Positions 8,080-16,937 of a DNA stretch of 64,000 bases are shown here, piece by piece. This stretch comes from DTCV01 sp964641155 (GTDB taxonomy: Archaea; Thermoproteota; Thermoprotei_A; Sulfolobales; NBVN01), in assembly GCA_964641155.1 (NCBI GenBank), contig CAZXJO010000002.1:219449-283448 (forward strand), given 5' to 3'. The number at the start of each line of letters is the position of its first letter. Within the stretch, counting starts at the first letter, position 1. The notes below the pieces were generated by a model, which did not search any database, was not told the DNA's origin, and saw only the letters and a program-made list of their open reading frames with translations. The position numbers and the translations under genes are program-made.

Positions 8080-9390
8080 ATGGACGTACCAATATCGATG
8101 TTCATGTTCCCGATGCTCGCAGTGTTGTTGATAATGAATCTGCCAGTAGCGTTTGCGTTACTTGCGACTAGCGTCACCTTCGCATTAATTTTGTGGGGAT
8201 GGTTCGGCTTAGACATCATCTTCAATGCTTTTTGGAACGTCATGAATAACTTCGCGTTAACGTCACTGATTCCCTTCGTGTTCATGGCTGCCCTCCTACA
8301 GGAATGCGGGATAGTTGAAGACATGTATAAGGCTTTAAACATATGGATTGGCAAGTACAGAGGTTCACTGTTGGTAATTTCCCTTCTGCTGGGATACGCC
8401 ATTGGGGCTATGTCAGGGGTTGTCGCAGCTGGGGTCGTGACCCTGGGTCTTTTAATTTACCCAATGATGAGGAAGTACGGCTACCCATCACTGATCTCAC
8501 TGTCGACAATAATTTTCGCAGGTTCACTACCACAAATCGTGCCACCAAGTCTCAACATGATTATATACGGCGTTACGACTGGTGTATCCATAGGTAAGTT
8601 ATTTGCTGGGGGTATAGCTGTAGGTGCGTTGATGACCTTAATCTACATGATATACGCGCTTGTATGGACTTTCCTAAATAGGAGCAGGATACAGGTGATC
8701 CCTGTGGAGAGCATCCCGTTGAAGGAGAAGATACTTGTCCTAAGGTACTTCGTAGGACCCATACTAATAATCTTCAGTGCCTTAGGTACGATATTCGCGG
8801 GTGTGGCAACGCCTACAGAGGCTGCTGGTATGGCAGCATTTGTAACGCTGTTATATACGATAGTGCTCAAACGGCTAAACCTAAGTAGGCTTAAGAAGTC
8901 ATTAGCCTTCACCGTGAAGGTAGTAGTTATGGTTGAATGGATAGTCGCCAGTGCTTACGCGTTCACAGCGATATTCACCGGAGGTGGTGGCAGAGCGTAT
9001 CTAACCAACGTTATGTTATCTTTGCCCAACGCTGACGTAACCGTCCTCGTACTCTCAATGAGTCTGGTAGCGTTCTTAGGTTGCTTCTTAGATACGGCAG
9101 CTATAATCACGATCATCGCCCCATTAATGGATCCGGTCATAAGGCTCCTAGGATATAACCCAACGTGGTATGGAATACTCTTCAACACAGTGCTCTTAAC
9201 AGGGTTCCTCACACCCCCTGTAGGATTAGCGCTATACTACATCAAAGGAATGTATCCGGACATACCATGGGAAGACATAATGAAGTCATCGATACCTGGA
9301 GTGCTCGCAGTCCTAGCAACTGCAGTAATTAGTGTTATATTCCCTGAGATACCTTTATCGATAGTTAGGATACTCACCGGAAGCGCATAA
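8080..9390 (+). CDS. dctM: TRAP transporter large permease, DctM type
   Basis: This 436-residue integral membrane protein has about twelve helices and the DctM/TRAP large subunit pattern: AGSLPQIVPPSLNMIIYG in the first half, GVATPTEAAGMAA in the middle, CFLDTAAIITIIAPLM and TGFLTPPVGLALY in the second half. It is the ion-coupled channel-forming subunit working with DctP and DctQ. It is the last gene of the operon; a run of six T follows at 9418-9423. Confidence 0.92.
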   Translation: MDVPISMFMFPMLAVLLIMNLPVAFALLATSVTFALILWGWFGLDIIFNAFWNVMNNFALTSLIPFVFMAALLQECGIVEDMYKALNIWIGKYRGSLLVISLLLGYAIGAMSGVVAAGVVTLGLLIYPMMRKYGYPSLISLSTIIFAGSLPQIVPPSLNMIIYGVTTGVSIGKLFAGGIAVGALMTLIYMIYALVWTFLNRSRIQVIPVESIPLKEKILVLRYFVGPILIIFSALGTIFAGVATPTEAAGMAAFVTLLYTIVLKRLNLSRLKKSLAFTVKVVVMVEWIVASAYAFTAIFTGGGGRAYLTNVMLSLPNADVTVLVLSMSLVAFLGCFLDTAAIITIIAPLMDPVIRLLGYNPTWYGILFNTVLLTGFLTPPVGLALYYIKGMYPDIPWEDIMKSSIPGVLAVLATAVISVIFPEIPLSIVRILTGSA

Positions 9391-9417
9391 AGTGAATCAA
9401 TAAGTTCTTACTACAGA

Positions 9418-9423
9418 TTTTTT
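9418..9423 (+). terminator. Poly-T terminator after dctM
   Basis: A TTTTTT run lies 28 bp after the dctM stop, the type of signal at which archaeal RNA polymerase terminates. Confidence 0.35.
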
Positions 9424-9615
9424 CCCCTGCCCAAGACTTAAAGGACACAGTACCAAAGCTTGAAGTACTCTCAACTAGCTAACGCCAACTAGCTTAGGAG
9501 AACGTAATGCATTTCATACCGACTAACGTCTGCAACGTATTAAACGTCACTCAGATGAAGGTGTGGGTATTTGCCTGGTGCGTCATGCGACACGGGTGTA
9601 GAACTTAGCGGGATT

Positions 9616-9691
<76 letters not shown>

Positions 9692-9710
9692 TCTACACTA
9701 AGTTTGTGTG

Positions 9711-9724
9711 CCACAAATTTTAAG
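9711..9724 (-). promoter_or_regulatory. TATA box of tRNA-Thr
   Basis: The minus strand reads CCTTAAAATTTG, centred about 26 bp upstream of the tRNA 5' end. It overlaps the last codons of the DUF72 gene. Confidence 0.55.
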
Positions 9725-10514
9725 GATTTGCGGTTCGGATATTTTTAAATCTTATTGCGTCTTGGGTCATGTGGACGTTGTTGAACATTACATAAACCGC
9801 CTCGCTCATCGTTTCGTATTTCTTGACAATCGTGTTAAGTGCTTGAAGGTCTTCGTCACTGTACCTATATCTGTAGTTCAACTCGCCGTTGAGTCCATGT
9901 AGCCTGAAGTACGCTACGTGTTTATGAGTTACCGGTTCCTGTTTGAGTGGGTCGACGACATGGATCACGTTCTTAAATCTTCCTAGAACTTCAGCTATCC
10001 TCTCCCTATGTAGTGACCAGTTCCCCCTAGGTTCCCAACCAATTGCGAATTGTGAGGCACTAGCTGCGGTGAAGAAGTCTACGACGTTCTTGAAGTTCTC
10101 TTCATTGTAGTTGAACGAAGGAGGTGTCTGTACGATGATGACCTTAGCGTCCAACGCTTTAGCTCCCTCCACTACCAATTCCCATGCCTTTAAGACCTCC
10201 TTAGTAGGTCTCAGGAAGCCGTAGAGGTCCTTCAGGGATGGGTCTAGCCTTACCTTACTCCTCCTCCATGAGGGGGAGTCTAGTGGGTGGGTTATTGCCT
10301 GCCAACACTTCATGGTGAATGCGAAGTCCGGCGGTGCTTCAGTCCTCAACTTCCTCAACCTCTCAGTGTTGGGAGGGTCGTAAAACGTTTCCTGGAGCTC
10401 GACAACGTTGAAGGTCTTGAAGTACTTGCTTCTAGACATTGCGAACCCGCAGCAACCTATGTAAATCAACCCACGACCCTGGTGGTTACCGTTCTGATCT
10501 TGCTTGACTTTCAT
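9720..10514 (-). CDS. DUF72 (YecE-like) family protein
   Basis: The DUF72 family has a TIM-barrel fold and uncertain function. Family landmarks are IYIGCCGFAMSRSKYF near the N-terminus, VELQETFYDPP, FAFTMKCWQAITHP, VIIVQTPPSF and FAIGWEPRG, ending with YVMFNNVHM. A frame-longer start exists at 10529, but ATG 10514 is preceded by GGAGG at six-base spacing and is preferred. Just upstream lies the right end of a repeated transposon-like element, so the ribosome site of this gene borders insertion-derived DNA. Confidence 0.85.
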   Translation of the reverse strand: MKVKQDQNGNHQGRGLIYIGCCGFAMSRSKYFKTFNVVELQETFYDPPNTERLRKLRTEAPPDFAFTMKCWQAITHPLDSPSWRRSKVRLDPSLKDLYGFLRPTKEVLKAWELVVEGAKALDAKVIIVQTPPSFNYNEENFKNVVDFFTAASASQFAIGWEPRGNWSLHRERIAEVLGRFKNVIHVVDPLKQEPVTHKHVAYFRLHGLNGELNYRYRYSDEDLQALNTIVKKYETMSEAVYVMFNNVHMTQDAIRFKNIRTANP

Positions 10515-10700
10515 CCCTTCCCTCCCCATCTCACGGGGGATCTTCGCCTTGAACGGGTGAAGCTCACATCAATCCGGTACCCACCCACACCCATTCGGGC
10601 TTAACCCCCACATATCAGGCGTAGGTCTAAGGCACCTCCAAGAGCAAACACCATCACGACAGTAAATAAGCTTTACGCCGCACAGAAAACAGCTTCATAA
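10515..10700 (-). repeat. Dispersed repeat copy 1: transposon right-end (tnpB 3'/omega-RNA-like) relic
   Basis: Read on the minus strand, this stretch shares a nearly identical core of about 85 bp with 31430-31530. The core includes TTAAGCCCGAATGGGTGTGG and TACCGGATTGATGTGAGCTT, and is followed by CCGTTCA. Weaker similarity continues to a short hairpin (CCCC-GTGAGAT-GGGG) just before the DUF72 gene. Upstream similarity extends to copy 3 at 32535-32670. The layout resembles the 3' end of a tnpB gene with its structured right end; no intact transposase is present. Origin is inferred. Confidence 0.6.
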
Positions 10701-10750
10701 CTCCATCAGAATTTATTAGTTTAACGTCTAATAATTCAAGGCTGTCGGAT

Positions 10751-11698
10751 ATGTTGGTCGATAACATATTGTCGTTAATTGGTAAGACACCTATGGTGGG
10801 ATTGAGGAAGCTCTCCCCTAGAGGGGTCAACATATACGTGAAGTTGGAGTATCTTAACCCCACAGGGAGTCATAAAGATAGGATAGCCCTCTACATGATT
10901 AAGGACGCGATCGATAAGGGGCTGCTGAAACCGGGCGGTGGGTTGGTTGAGGCCTCAAGCGGTAATACAGCGATCTCCATCGCCTGGCTCTCCAGCCTGC
11001 TCGGCTTTAAAGCTACGTTAGTGGTTAACGAGAACGTTTCGCCGAATAAGTTGAACGTTATTAAGGTATTAGGCGGTGACGTAGTTTTAACACCTTACGT
11101 CCCCGCGGAACACCCCCAAAGCAAGTATAGCGTAGCTAAGAAGATTTCGGAGGAGTTAAAGATACCTTACATGAATCAGATGGGTAATGAAGCCAACGTT
11201 AGGGCGCATTACGAGACCACAGGTCCTGAGATCTTCGAAGACCTTAAGGGGGAGGTGGACTACTTCGTGATGGGGATCGGTACCTGCGGCACGTTAGCAG
11301 GCGTTGGAAAGTATTTGAAGGAGAGGTTGGGTGGGAGGGTTAAGGTAGTTGGGGTAGTTCCTAAAGGCTCTAAAGTCAAGTATGGCAAGAGCTGTGGAGA
11401 CAGTGACTACATAGAGGGCCTCGTCAGTGAGTACATCCCTGAAATATTCTCGAGGTACCACAACCTCATAGACTCAATCATTGAGGTAAGTTATGAAGAC
11501 GCTGCCAAGACAGTATTCGAGGCCGCTAGGCATGAAGGAATACTAGGGGGTCCTTCAACAGGTGCGAACATCTACGCATCAATTAAGGTTGGGGAGGAGC
11601 TAAGTAGTCGGGGAGTGAACGCGAACATCGTGACAATAGCTCCTGACAGCATATTTAAGTACCCACAACTGATTAACGAGTTGGCAAGGTACGTGTAG
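10751..11698 (+). CDS. Cysteine synthase family PLP enzyme (O-acetylserine/O-phosphoserine sulfhydrylase)
   Basis: This 315-residue fold-type II enzyme has Lys42 in PTGSHKDR as Schiff-base lysine, the substrate loop EASSGNTAIS (67-76), the YMNQMGNEANVRAHYETTG region typical of cysteine synthases, the phosphate loop GIGTCGTLAG and the late GGPSTGANI. The reaction is sulfide plus O-acetyl- or O-phosphoserine giving cysteine; which donor is used cannot be read. The tetraether synthase-like gene starts two bases after the stop, so the two form an operon. Confidence 0.85.
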   Translation: MLVDNILSLIGKTPMVGLRKLSPRGVNIYVKLEYLNPTGSHKDRIALYMIKDAIDKGLLKPGGGLVEASSGNTAISIAWLSSLLGFKATLVVNENVSPNKLNVIKVLGGDVVLTPYVPAEHPQSKYSVAKKISEELKIPYMNQMGNEANVRAHYETTGPEIFEDLKGEVDYFVMGIGTCGTLAGVGKYLKERLGGRVKVVGVVPKGSKVKYGKSCGDSDYIEGLVSEYIPEIFSRYHNLIDSIIEVSYEDAAKTVFEAARHEGILGGPSTGANIYASIKVGEELSSRGVNANIVTIAPDSIFKYPQLINELARYV

Positions 11699-11700
11699 CG

Positions 11701-13527
11701 TTGAACCAAGCGGACGAATCAGAGCTAATTTTTAATACTCGCATCTTAGAATTAGTTGGGGTGGAGAGGACGGCTGAGGGAAGTGGGAGGAGTCTTATAA
11801 CGCCGTCTAAGTACGACGCTGAGAGGAAGGTCATATTCATAGGCGATAGGGAGATTCGGGTTGGGTCCAACCTACCCGGATTAATGGAAGGTGAGAAGTT
11901 AATTAGGTATACTCAGAGCATATGTCCTTATTGTTACGCGTTGCTCCCAGCAATCCTGGTTGAGAGGAATAATAAGGTGTTTATCAGGAAGGTATGTCCG
12001 GAGCACGGCGAAATTGAGGAGCTGTATTCGGGGGATGTGGAATTCTTCAAGAAGTTGGAGAGATGGTACGTTGAGGGCAGGGGTCCTAGGTACGTGTATA
12101 CCGACCTCTCCGCACCGTGTCCCTACAGCTGTGGTCTATGCCCAATACATAAGAGCCACACAGCACTGGCCAATATGGTCTTAACGAACAGATGTGATTT
12201 GGACTGCTACTACTGCTTTTTCTATGCTGAGAAGGTCGGGTTCGTATATGAGCCAACCTTAGAGCAGATAGAGTTCATGGTCAGGAACCTACTCAAACAA
12301 GGTGTCACAGCAGCTATACAGCTAACAGGTGGGGAACCCTTGATAAGGGAGGACATCGTGGAAATCATCAAGCTACTTAAGATCTTAGGAGTGAGGCATG
12401 TGCAACTAAACACCAACGGCATCAAGTTCGCACGACTCTACCTTGAAAACCCCGAAAAGGCCGTAGAGTTCGCTAGGAGCATTAAAGCCGCCGGAGTCAA
12501 CACTATTTACCTAAGCTTCGACGGTGTAACACCTAAAACAAACCCCAAAAACCACTGGGAGATACCGTACATACTGGAGGTCTTCAGGAAGTCCGGGGTC
12601 ACGAGCGTCGTCCTAGTCCCAGTATTGATTAAGGGCGTAAACGACAACGAGTTAATGGACATAATAAGGTTCGCAGCCCTGAACATGGATGTTGTGAGGG
12701 CTGTTAACTTCCAGCCAGTAAGTCTGACTGGGATGATTAAGAGGGCTGAGAGGGAGAGGATGAGGATAACGATAGCTGACGCTGTTAAGAAGATTGAGGA
12801 GCTGTCCAACGGGTCCATAGGTAGGGATGACTGGTTCACAGTGCCCTCGACCGTGCCGATATCCGAATTCGCTGAGTCCTTGGAGGGTAGGTTTAAGTTC
12901 GAGATGAGTAATCACCCACAATGCGGTGTCGGCACGTACGTATACGTTAAGAGGGAGGGTGAGCAGGTGACCTTCATACCCATCACTAGAATGATAGACG
13001 TTCCAGGATTCCTAGAATACCTGCGGGAGAAGGCTCATGAACTGAGGGAAGGCGGGAAATTACTGGTTAGTTCTAAGGTGCTCCTAAACCTCATAACCAA
13101 GTTCATCAGGTGGGGTGATGTACCCTCAGACATCAAGACGGCGTTGCCTAAGATGCTATACGACATATTTACTAAGAGGGACTACTACGCGTTAGGTGTT
13201 TGGCACTACAAGTTCTTATTCATAGGTATGATGCACTTCATGGACCTCTACAACTACGACGTTCAAAGGGTTATGAGGTGCAACATACATTACTTAATGC
13301 CGGACGGCAGGCTAATACCATTCTGCACCTTCAACGTCTTAAACGATGTCTACAGGGACTACGTTCAGAAGAAGTACATGTTGAGTGTTGATGAGTGGGT
13401 GAGGAAGAGCGGTAAGGAGTTAAGCCTCGAGAAATATAGGAGGAACTTAGAGCTTATTAAGAAGATGGAAAGCAGCGAACTCTACACTAAGACGTACGGT
13501 AGCTTCACCAACGTATCAAGGAATTAA
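11701..13527 (+). CDS. tes: Tetraether synthase-like radical SAM protein (Tes/MJ0619 family)
   Basis: This 608-residue protein has the unusual cysteine layout of the Tes family: CPYC (76-79) and CPEHG (99) in a rubredoxin-like N-terminus, CPYSCGLCPIH (140-150), the radical SAM CDLDCYYC (165-172), GGEP (210-213), and C-terminal Cys527 and Cys542 in CNIHYLMPDGR and IPFCTFN. Tes from Methanocaldococcus joins the phytanyl chains of two archaeol lipids into tetraether lipid (GDGT) by C-C bond formation. The TTG start lies two bases after the cysteine synthase stop. The gene is convergent with a geranylgeranyl reductase. Paralogues with other roles exist, so the exact reaction is probable rather than proven. 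Confidence 0.8.
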   Translation: MNQADESELIFNTRILELVGVERTAEGSGRSLITPSKYDAERKVIFIGDREIRVGSNLPGLMEGEKLIRYTQSICPYCYALLPAILVERNNKVFIRKVCPEHGEIEELYSGDVEFFKKLERWYVEGRGPRYVYTDLSAPCPYSCGLCPIHKSHTALANMVLTNRCDLDCYYCFFYAEKVGFVYEPTLEQIEFMVRNLLKQGVTAAIQLTGGEPLIREDIVEIIKLLKILGVRHVQLNTNGIKFARLYLENPEKAVEFARSIKAAGVNTIYLSFDGVTPKTNPKNHWEIPYILEVFRKSGVTSVVLVPVLIKGVNDNELMDIIRFAALNMDVVRAVNFQPVSLTGMIKRAERERMRITIADAVKKIEELSNGSIGRDDWFTVPSTVPISEFAESLEGRFKFEMSNHPQCGVGTYVYVKREGEQVTFIPITRMIDVPGFLEYLREKAHELREGGKLLVSSKVLLNLITKFIRWGDVPSDIKTALPKMLYDIFTKRDYYALGVWHYKFLFIGMMHFMDLYNYDVQRVMRCNIHYLMPDGRLIPFCTFNVLNDVYRDYVQKKYMLSVDEWVRKSGKELSLEKYRRNLELIKKMESSELYTKTYGSFTNVSRN

Positions 13528-13729
13528 CCGAGGACCGTAGTAACACACTCAGCCTAGCCGTGAGGCCGAGCAGATGGGGCCTTTAGTCTGAAGCCTACCA
13601 CTAGCGGGTTTTTAGACTCTGGACTTATTTCCTAACATGTGAAGAGTTTTCGGTTCAGGTTGGGACGATTGCGTGTCCCCGTAATGATGTGGTGTGCATC
13701 AGCATGTTATTGCTTACCCTAAGGAGTGT
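13528..13729. other. Convergent intergenic stretch, nothing firm
   Basis: It lies between two converging genes. GCGGGTTTTTAG at 13603-13614 could terminate the tes operon. The minus strand has a short open stretch reading NPLVVGFRLKAPSARPHG that looks transposase-tail-like but cannot be assigned. Confidence 0.3.
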
Positions 13730-15073
13730 TCACCTCAGGGCGGCTCTGTAAGCCTCTAGCATTTTATTTAACTCTGCAATCCATCTTCCAAGTTCGTCAG
13801 GGGTTGATGGGTAGTTAAGGTAGTGTTCCTTGATCATGTCCATGTATTTGACGACGGTTTTCAGTTTGATCAGGAGTGTAGGCCTCGTTAAGAGCGAAGC
13901 TAATTTCAAGATCTTATCAATTACGCTTATCTCGAACTTCCCCCTAAGGGACACCTCATTCAATTCGCTACCGCTTACGAGTCTTTTACTTATGCAGAAC
14001 TCTAAGTCGTCGTTGCTTAGTTTTTGAAGGAAGTATCTGAACACGTCTAAGGAGCCTTGCTTGCATCCATACCGTTCCATGAAGCATATGTTAGCTTTCC
14101 ACAGGTCCTTAGCTAGTGTGCTACCCGCTTCCAACGCGTCTAGGACGGCTTCGGAGACGCACTTAGCTGATATCATAGATGATCCCTTACCTCCCCCATG
14201 AACTGGGTTCACGACGTATGCAGCATCGCCAATCACCGCAACCCCGTTCCATACCAACGACGCTACAGGCCTCCTAGTGGGTACGAGAGCACCTCCAGCT
14301 TCGACGACTTTACTATCCTTAAACTCCGTCCGTGAGAGGATGTGTTTGTAAAGGAGTTGTTTTGGGTGGAGCCCCTTTAAGTCCCCTCTTATACCTAGTC
14401 CTACGTTGACGTGGCCCTCGATTAGGCTGTAGGGGAAGAACCACCAATAGCCTCCGGGAGCTACATCGTTGTTAACGTATATCCTAAGCACTTCGGGTCT
14501 CTCAACCTCCTTACTCAGGATCCTGACCTCCCTGTAAGCTATGTTCGCGTCCTGCAGTTCTAATTCCTCGCTCACGGGCCATGTGTTGGGTAGTGACCTG
14601 ACAACCGCCCTAGCATTGCCTGAGGCATCAACCACAACTTTCGTCAGTATCTCCTTGAGACCTCCCGACCATACCTTAGCACCCACCACACACCCATCCT
14701 TGATTATGGGTTCCCTGAAGTGAGCCCCTCCTAAGAAATCAACGCCCCTGCTCAAAGCTTCTGAGAGCAACCTTTGGGAGTACTTGATCCTATGAACCTC
14801 GAACCCCTCACCCTCCACGAAGAGTTCGTGTTCCTCACTAGGTGAGTATACGGAGATACCCTTCACCAACCCTTCCAACTCATCTTTCTCGGGGTAAGGT
14901 ATCCCTAACTCATCGAAGTGGTGCTTACCCATAGCATCACCGCACGGCTTATCCCCAACCCCGTCCCACCCCTTAACATCGATGACTAATGATTTGATGC
15001 CTAGCTTACCTAGGAAGTAAGCCATTGAAGCTCCTGCAAATCCGGCGCCCACTACGAGCACGTCATAGCTCAT
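13730..15073 (-). CDS. Geranylgeranyl reductase family FAD-dependent oxidoreductase
   Basis: This 447-residue protein has an N-terminal FAD dinucleotide motif (VVGAGFAGASMAYFLG), the PCGDAMG motif (about 43-49) characteristic of archaeal geranylgeranyl reductases, GGYWWFFP in the substrate region, and the second flavin motif GDAAYVVNPVHGGG near residue 295. The family saturates the isoprenoid double bonds of digeranylgeranylglycerol phospholipids, giving archaeol-type chains. Its position next to the tetraether synthase-like gene fits membrane lipid synthesis. The start at ATG 15073 gives the flavin motif its usual place. Confidence 0.88.
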   Translation of the reverse strand: MSYDVLVVGAGFAGASMAYFLGKLGIKSLVIDVKGWDGVGDKPCGDAMGKHHFDELGIPYPEKDELEGLVKGISVYSPSEEHELFVEGEGFEVHRIKYSQRLLSEALSRGVDFLGGAHFREPIIKDGCVVGAKVWSGGLKEILTKVVVDASGNARAVVRSLPNTWPVSEELELQDANIAYREVRILSKEVERPEVLRIYVNNDVAPGGYWWFFPYSLIEGHVNVGLGIRGDLKGLHPKQLLYKHILSRTEFKDSKVVEAGGALVPTRRPVASLVWNGVAVIGDAAYVVNPVHGGGKGSSMISAKCVSEAVLDALEAGSTLAKDLWKANICFMERYGCKQGSLDVFRYFLQKLSNDDLEFCISKRLVSGSELNEVSLRGKFEISVIDKILKLASLLTRPTLLIKLKTVVKYMDMIKEHYLNYPSTPDELGRWIAELNKMLEAYRAALR

Positions 15074-15155
15074 ATGAGGTCCTGTGAAATAACGGGGGCT
15101 TAATCTTTTATACCTTGCTGAGTTGTGGATTGTCTCGGGACGAACTTAAATGAGG

Positions 15156-16814
15156 TCAACTCGGATCTTGGAGCGTGTTCAGCACTAAGCGGATTCGCTC
15201 CGCCAAACTCCTCACACGCAGGTTATGCGGGTGCGGGAACCTGTCGTTGAGATCCTCAACAGTGCTCAACGCAAGCATCAGGTAATTCCTCGCATTTTCT
15301 AAGTCACCGGCCTTAATACCCTTTAAAGCCCCACCCACCAACGTTAACGCGTTGTTAAGTAATTTCTTAGTAGAGGGATCAGCCCTACACATGTTTAACT
15401 CCTCTAAATCCCTCATACCCGAGAGCAGGATCTTTTCTGCGAGGCCGTATCCCCAGCCCTCGATCCGGCCTATGGACTCATTGAATTTACCTACGTTCCT
15501 CAACACATTGTTTAGGGAGTTTTCAACATTATCTATTAAGGGAATTAAGTCGGGGTGCTTATCGTGCAGTCCTAAGTAATTCCTTAACTCCTGACTCCTT
15601 CTCTGACCATCTTTCACAGCAATCTCAAATTTCTTCATAAAATCTCTAGCGGAAAGTGCTTCGCTCATCAGTTGCTTCATCAGTTCGTCACCCCCGTTCA
15701 CAATCTGATTGCTTACTTTAATCACCTCTGCAATCCTCTCCCTCAACTGCTGGGATAACTTGCCGTCGCTCTCCAACCTCCTCTCCAAAACATCTGAGAC
15801 CTCCTTGATGCGGATTACCTCATCTATGAAGCTCTCCTTAAACTTGTGGAGTTCCTCAAACAGGTTATTTAAGTTATCCATGCTCAGGCTTAAAGCGTCC
15901 AACACCTCTTTAACGTTTGAGAGTTCAATCACGTCTAACCAGTCAAATCCGTCGGAAACGTTCAGCAGCTGTCTTAACCTGCTAACGGCCTCTGCCAGTC
16001 CCTTCACACGCTCATCAGCGACTCGCGCAATGCTCGGTACACCCCACTTCCTTAACTCCTCAGCTTTCCTCCTTAGCCCATCAATGTCGCGGCTCAGGTT
16101 GTTTAACCGTTCGTTGATTCGGGCTTTAAACTTCTCTCTCACCTCAATGATGTGGACGTCACTTAATTCCCTACTTAGCTTTCTCACCTGTTCCCTAACC
16201 CTATTCAGCTCGTTTGAGATGTAGTCCCTGTCGTAGTTGTTTGGGTTGGCGACTGCAGCATTTAGGTGTTCCCTAAGCCCGGTGAGAGCTACCGATAAGT
16301 TGTTAATGATTGATAGGTAGGAATCTACTGTAGGTTGCTGTAGCATGGAAGCTTCCCCCATCCTTAACAGCCTAAGCTCTAGGTTCCTCAGCGTCTCATT
16401 GAGTGCTTCAACCTCTTGGAAACTCTTCATAATCTCGACCATCATCCTGAACTCCTCGCTACCCACGTAATCCCTCGCAGCCAGGGAGACTGCGGAATGA
16501 ATGTGGCTCATACCTTCTAGGAAGTACTCTCTGGCAATCTCAACGTCTTCAGCTCTGGACACGGCGATGAGTGAATTGCTTGCGTTCTTCAACGCTCTCC
16601 GAGCCTCACTATCCGGGGGTGTGCCCCACTTAGTGAGTAATTTATCCACAACCTGAATGCTGTGGTTGATGATTTCCGAGTAATCCCTCCCACCTCCCGA
16701 AAGTGGTGGGGTCTGCTGGGCGCTTGCCACAGCTACTTGGGAAAGGCTAATCACTAGCGATGCAAGCAGTATTAAGCACATAGTAGTTCTTTTGACGTTT
16801 TTCATTCTTCCCAT
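15156..16814 (-). CDS. Secreted coiled-coil protein, function unknown
   Basis: This 552-residue protein has a clear signal peptide (basic start, hydrophobic core at about 11-28, ending AVASAQQ) and then a long, mostly helical chain rich in Leu, Glu, Arg, Asn and Lys with heptad-like spacing, for example in residues 200-420. No cysteine cluster, enzyme motif or C-terminal membrane anchor is visible. It could be a structural or surface-layer-associated protein. It is divergent from the Nramp-like transporter and 82 bp downstream of the geranylgeranyl reductase start on the same strand. Confidence 0.65.
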   Translation of the reverse strand: MGRMKNVKRTTMCLILLASLVISLSQVAVASAQQTPPLSGGGRDYSEIINHSIQVVDKLLTKWGTPPDSEARRALKNASNSLIAVSRAEDVEIAREYFLEGMSHIHSAVSLAARDYVGSEEFRMMVEIMKSFQEVEALNETLRNLELRLLRMGEASMLQQPTVDSYLSIINNLSVALTGLREHLNAAVANPNNYDRDYISNELNRVREQVRKLSRELSDVHIIEVREKFKARINERLNNLSRDIDGLRRKAEELRKWGVPSIARVADERVKGLAEAVSRLRQLLNVSDGFDWLDVIELSNVKEVLDALSLSMDNLNNLFEELHKFKESFIDEVIRIKEVSDVLERRLESDGKLSQQLRERIAEVIKVSNQIVNGGDELMKQLMSEALSARDFMKKFEIAVKDGQRRSQELRNYLGLHDKHPDLIPLIDNVENSLNNVLRNVGKFNESIGRIEGWGYGLAEKILLSGMRDLEELNMCRADPSTKKLLNNALTLVGGALKGIKAGDLENARNYLMLALSTVEDLNDRFPHPHNLRVRSLAERIRLVLNTLQDPS

Positions 16815-16937
16815 CCGCTGATATATTTCTCGTAAGTGTTCTAAATTAAGTACTTCGTTCTTAATCGTAAGGAACTCCTAAGGAACTGATTAGATACTTT
16901 AGAGGTAAATTTAAATAGATCCTCACTGCTTATTCTT

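Noticed and set aside
13528..13625. Possible fourth transposase-tail relic (minus strand NPLVVGFRLKAP)
   Set aside because: Too short and not similar to the three repeat copies.
15709..16224. 171-codon open frame opposite the secreted coiled-coil gene
   Set aside because: Ser/Leu-rich antisense shadow of a real gene with signal peptide and normal composition.
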